DNA of 64,000 nucleotides. Source: Pseudoips prasinana (taxonomy: Eukaryota > Arthropoda > Insecta > Lepidoptera > Nolidae). The translations under genes were made by a program, and so were the position numbers. The stretch covers positions 1,550,001-1,614,000 of the forward strand of contig OX621250.1 in NCBI GenBank assembly GCA_951640165.1, in the 5' to 3' direction. A model generated the notes under the pieces. The model was not told where the DNA came from and ran no database searches. It was given only the letters and a program-made list of their open reading frames with translations. This document shows positions 61,244 to 64,000 of this stretch, in pieces (within the stretch, counting starts at the first letter, position 1; every line of letters starts with the position of its first letter).

Positions 61244-61480
61244 ATCACCGGACCCTTAGTGAACGGCGAGGTTAGCATCTTGGCTCGCTGTCAGTTAATG
61301 AATGGGTGACCGACAAAGTGGTTTTATTTCTGAGCGTCATCGTTATTCGGAGGGCACGTTAAGCTGTCGGTCCCGGTTGTTGTCATTACACTACAGTCGA
61401 TAAACCATGTCAGAGGCCTACTCTGGGTGGCTTAAACAACTTTAACACTACGGTAACCACTGCCCATACGATAAGTAATA
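61244..61480 (+). mobile_element. 5S-rRNA-derived SINE, diverged 5' part
   Basis: GAACGGCGAGGTTAGCATCT, TGGCTCGCTGTCAGTTAATG, AATGGGTGACCGACAAAGTG, then body GAGGGCACGTTAAGCTGTCG, GTCCCGGTTGTTGTCATTAC, GGTAACCACTGCCCATACGA and a TAAGTAATAATAAAAAA end. Confidence 0.82.
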
Positions 61481-61484
61481 ATAA

Positions 61485-61830
61485 AAAAAAACTTGTGTGT
61501 ACTTATGTACACGCGTTAGAAGTTATACTTCTTAATATACAACTTGAACATAGTTATCAATTTTCATACCACCTAGAACTAACTTCATGCTGTTAAATTT
61601 TTTGGTGTCGGTGTGCGCGCGCATCGTAAAAATTCAATCTCATCATTTTTCTCCATCGCGCCAAACGAAGTATAACTTCAATAATTATGTCCTCCTAGCC
61701 GAATTTCAGCCACGGCGGCCAGTCTCAACAGAGATTAGCCATCTGCGCGGGACATATTATAGTGCTCAAGTGTGAGCGCAAACACAGGAGCACTTTCTAT
61801 TCCATCACTCTCATGATCCGATGGGAAGCC
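61485..61830. other. No recognised gene
   Basis: A GTGCGCGCGCAT patch near 61612 and a 62-codon frame; neither is recognised. Confidence 0.35.
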
Positions 61831-61834
61831 TATG

Positions 61835-62055
61835 CGACACGACCGGAAAGAGGTCAGGCACAGGACCGACGGCTTTACGTGCTCTCTGAGGTACGGGGGT
61901 ATAATACCGCCAACTCCCAGACTTCGGGCTGATGTTGAAATTTTTTTCTTTTGACAGCAAAGTCCCAAAATCACTTTTTGGTCCGACCCTGGATTTGAAC
62001 CCAGGACCTCGTTCTCTGCGGGTGAACACGCTACCGCTAGACCAACGAGGCAGTC
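61835..62055 (-). mobile_element. SINE family S7, good copy
   Basis: Minus-strand head TGCCTCGTTGGTCTAGCGGT then AGCGTGTTCACCCGCAGAGA, B box GGTTCAAATCC, body CAAAAAGTGATTTTGGGACT, ATTTCAACATCAGCCCGAAG, GAGAGCACGTAAAGCCG. Closely alike to 21830-22023. The reading frames over both copies are artefacts. Confidence 0.85.
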
Positions 62056-62209
62056 AAAATATATAAGTAAGTATAGTTTATTGCTATTGATTTGGACAGA
62101 GCTTCTGCACTAATTTCGTTATCAAAGTGATAACACATCAACCCAAACTCTCCTTTTAAAGGCAAAAGTATATACGTCAAAACAATTACTACTAAATTCA
62201 TCATTAAAT

Positions 62210-62476
62210 TTGAATTTTATAGCATTATTCGCAATGCAAAGCGTTTATCTAATCTCAAAAATGGGAAAACATAAATCAGTCGGCCATGTTTCTAGAAAAC
62301 AAACCAATAGATAATACCTACATCCTCCGGAAGGGTGTTAGCAAGGGAATCCTAAATTTGATCTGCCAGCGTGTATCGTTCGTTGCTTAACGCATAGCGC
62401 CTACCCCGGATTGGTAGATAGTGCAGGTTCGAGACCCGCCGGACGATCACATTTATGATTTCCCATTTTTGAGATT
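62210..62476 (+). mobile_element. S6 repeat with both inverted arms
   Basis: Outer TAGCATTATTCGCAATGCAA, then arm AATCTCAAAAATGGGAAAAC (62251-62276), CATCCTCCGGAAGGGTGTTA, CTAAATTTGATCTGCCAGCG, the tRNA-like GTTGCTTAACGCATAGCGCC with B box GGTTCGAGACC (62426-62436), and the opposite arm ATTTATGATTTCCCATTTTT to GAGATT (62451-62476). Confidence 0.82.
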
Positions 62477-62479
62477 AAA

Positions 62480-62790
62480 TTCATCATATTAACCGAAAGA
62501 CGCCCACAGCTGGACAAAGGCCTCCCCCAAAGATCTCCACAATTGCCGGTCTTGCGCTATCCGCATCCAGCGACTTTCAGCGACCCTCACAAGATGATCG
62601 TTCGTGGTTCGCGGTTCGTGGTCGCGACTCGAGAACCTTTCTGCCCTGTCAGCTCTACGAGCTATATGTCCTGCCCACTGCCACTTTCACTTGGTAGTTC
62701 TTCGGGCTATGTCGGTTACTTTGCTTCGCCTGCGGATCTCAGACTACTAAATTACTATTACGCACTCGTAGGTTCTGCGCATTAAAAGTC
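62480..62790 (-). pseudogene. RTE-A C-terminal fragment
   Basis: TCATATTAACCGAAAGACGC, CCACAGCTGGACAAAGGCCT, CCCCCAAAGATCTCCACAAT, TTGCGCTATCCGCATCCAGC, AGGTTCTGCG... text ends in TCGGGCTATGTCGGTTACTT and GCCTGCGGATCTCAG, which on the minus strand is the LRSAGEAK... region of RTE-A. Frameshifted and truncated. Confidence 0.75.
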
Positions 62791-62794
62791 CGAG

Positions 62795-63725
62795 ATATTT
62801 TCCACACACAATATCTAATCGAACAGAGTAACGTTCTCATCTACCGTCGTACAAATAATGCCTCTTTAATAATTCTCCTACCCTATTTATATTTATATCA
62901 GTGACAACCATTTGGAAGTCTAATATCGATTATTAATAGTTTTAAGATGTAAAATTATTATAGTAATTAATAAAATGATAATCACTAATCAAATAAATAA
63001 TCACAGTGTAAATATATTATTAAAACATAGCAGCTACGTCAAAACCGTTGCGCGGCTAGCGGCTATTGAGTACTTGATAACATTACATTTAGAGGTACAA
63101 AGTGTCAGTACGCGCGTGTACCAATAACTTTACCATTTCAAATACTGTGAAGTATAACGCTTTACTACTAAATACAATAATATTAAGGGTACTTTAAACT
63201 AGGAGACTCCAATAGCAAGCCATCTTATTTTAGAACAGCTTCAGGGAAGGCTAACATTAACATTTTAATTATCTTGGCAAACACTCTGATTCCTTGTACT
63301 ATAACGTTAACATTTAGTCTATCATCCTTTACTTAGCATAAACGTATGTTTTAATTTCTTTTTATCTTCACTTAACTTGCCAAAGTACTTGATAGAATTT
63401 AAATTATATTACACAAACATACCTTAGATGTTTTGCCTTCTAGAAGTGAGCACTGCATTATACAAAAAGAAAGGTTACGAGTAGCTTTTTCTTATATTTC
63501 AGCAATGTAAATAAAAGTTAACGTAATAAATTAAATGACAAAAAAAGGGAAAAAAAATTAAAGGTAAAGAATAAAATATCTGTGTTACATTGAAATAAAT
63601 CACACACAGCGATTTAATAATAAGACTTTATTTTCAGACCAAATTAGTGTCCTATAAGTTAGTAACAATTATAAACTATGAACTAGTGTTAGTTGTTTTC
63701 TTTTAAAATATGTTACAAATTTACC
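62795..63725. other. No recognised feature
   Basis: AT-rich DNA with a small CpG patch around 63040-63120 (GTTGCGCGGCTAGCGGC). No gene recognised. Confidence 0.4.
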
Positions 63726-63728
63726 ATT

Positions 63729-63890
63729 CATTGCTGCGTCATTCCATACGAAATGGCGCAGCAATGATTGACGTCAATACAGTCTAGCCGACTAGCGATC
63801 AAGCTAAGGATGCTGTTGGTGCTGCCACGTATTCTGCGCACCAGAGATGCGCATCTCTTACGCATCGTAGCGTAGAAACAATCTACGCTA
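63729..63890. repeat. Cluster of three short palindromes
   Basis: CATTGCTGCG (63729-63738) pairs with CGCAGCAATG (63757-63766), AGAGATGCGCATCTCT (63843-63858) is a perfect palindrome, and TAGCGTAGA (63868-63876) pairs with TCTACGCTA (63882-63890) around AACAA. The segment has more CG than its surroundings. Confidence 0.75.
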
Positions 63891-64000
63891 TTATTAAGAT
63901 TTGGCAAGCTTAATAATTAAATATAAGTAGTACGAGTATATCTATCTGATGATGATCCTTAGTTTATATTTTTATTCCAAACTCAAATACCCAAGTGTTG

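Noticed and set aside
1..64000. Prokaryotic features (operons, Shine-Dalgarno sites, CRISPR arrays) or viral genes
   Set aside because: Composition, LINE/SINE/Helitron content and polyadenylation signals are those of an insect nuclear genome. No capsid, envelope, protease or LTR was seen.

Overview
This window looks like non-coding DNA from an insect, most probably a moth or butterfly (Lepidoptera). It is AT-rich and saturated with short repeats of types familiar from Lepidoptera: small Helitrons that start with TC and end with CTAG, RTE-type retrotransposon ends with (TGATGA)n tails, several tRNA-headed SINE families, and a dispersed repeat ending GCACTTGGCCGG plus a T-run. I see no confident host protein gene, tRNA gene or rRNA gene in the 64 kb. 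The only long coding regions belong to non-LTR retrotransposons. All family labels below (S1-S7, H1-H4, M1-M2, D1-D2, R3, LINE-A/B/C, RTE-A/B) are mine, defined by comparing copies inside this window; no database was searched.

0-10 kb: a 5S-rRNA-derived SINE copy, two foldback MITEs, retrotransposon debris, then the main feature. LINE-A (5001-10178) is a complete-looking two-ORF retrotransposon: ORF1 is a coiled coil plus SGNH-like domain, and ORF2 an endonuclease plus reverse transcriptase. It sits inside the 5' end of a small Helitron (4989-10486), flanked by a TATA duplication.

10-43 kb: a mosaic of SINEs, RTE fragments, Helitrons, tandem repeats (14.9-15.2 kb and 18.9-19.6 kb), hairpins and featureless AT-rich DNA. 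The best candidate for host sequence is a CpG-rich stretch near 25.9-26.0 kb ending in a short ATG exon with a consensus splice donor, but this is weak.

43-47.6 kb: LINE-B, with a coiled-coil/RRM-like ORF1, an endonuclease ORF and a reverse-transcriptase ORF. The last two are separated by a -1 frameshift exactly at the heptamer A AAA AAG followed by TGA. This is either a one-base deletion or a recoding site.

47.6-64 kb: more nested repeats. An RTE-A reverse transcriptase pseudogene (56431-58185, minus strand) carries a 261-bp SINE (57176-57436) with a perfect 8-bp target-site duplication. That SINE shares its 3' tail with RTE-A, as expected if RTE-A mobilises it. At 60.7-61.1 kb a tRNA-headed SINE is split by a 239-bp Helitron.

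The elements form an interdependent community: autonomous LINEs (LINE-A, LINE-B, RTE) supply reverse transcriptase, SINEs borrow their 3' tails, and non-autonomous Helitrons insert at A|T sites inside other repeats. The most notable items are the 5S-derived SINE family (about six copies), the SINE/RTE tail sharing, the tRNA-like module framed by inverted repeats (S6), the possible frameshift signal in LINE-B, and several pre-miRNA-sized hairpins.
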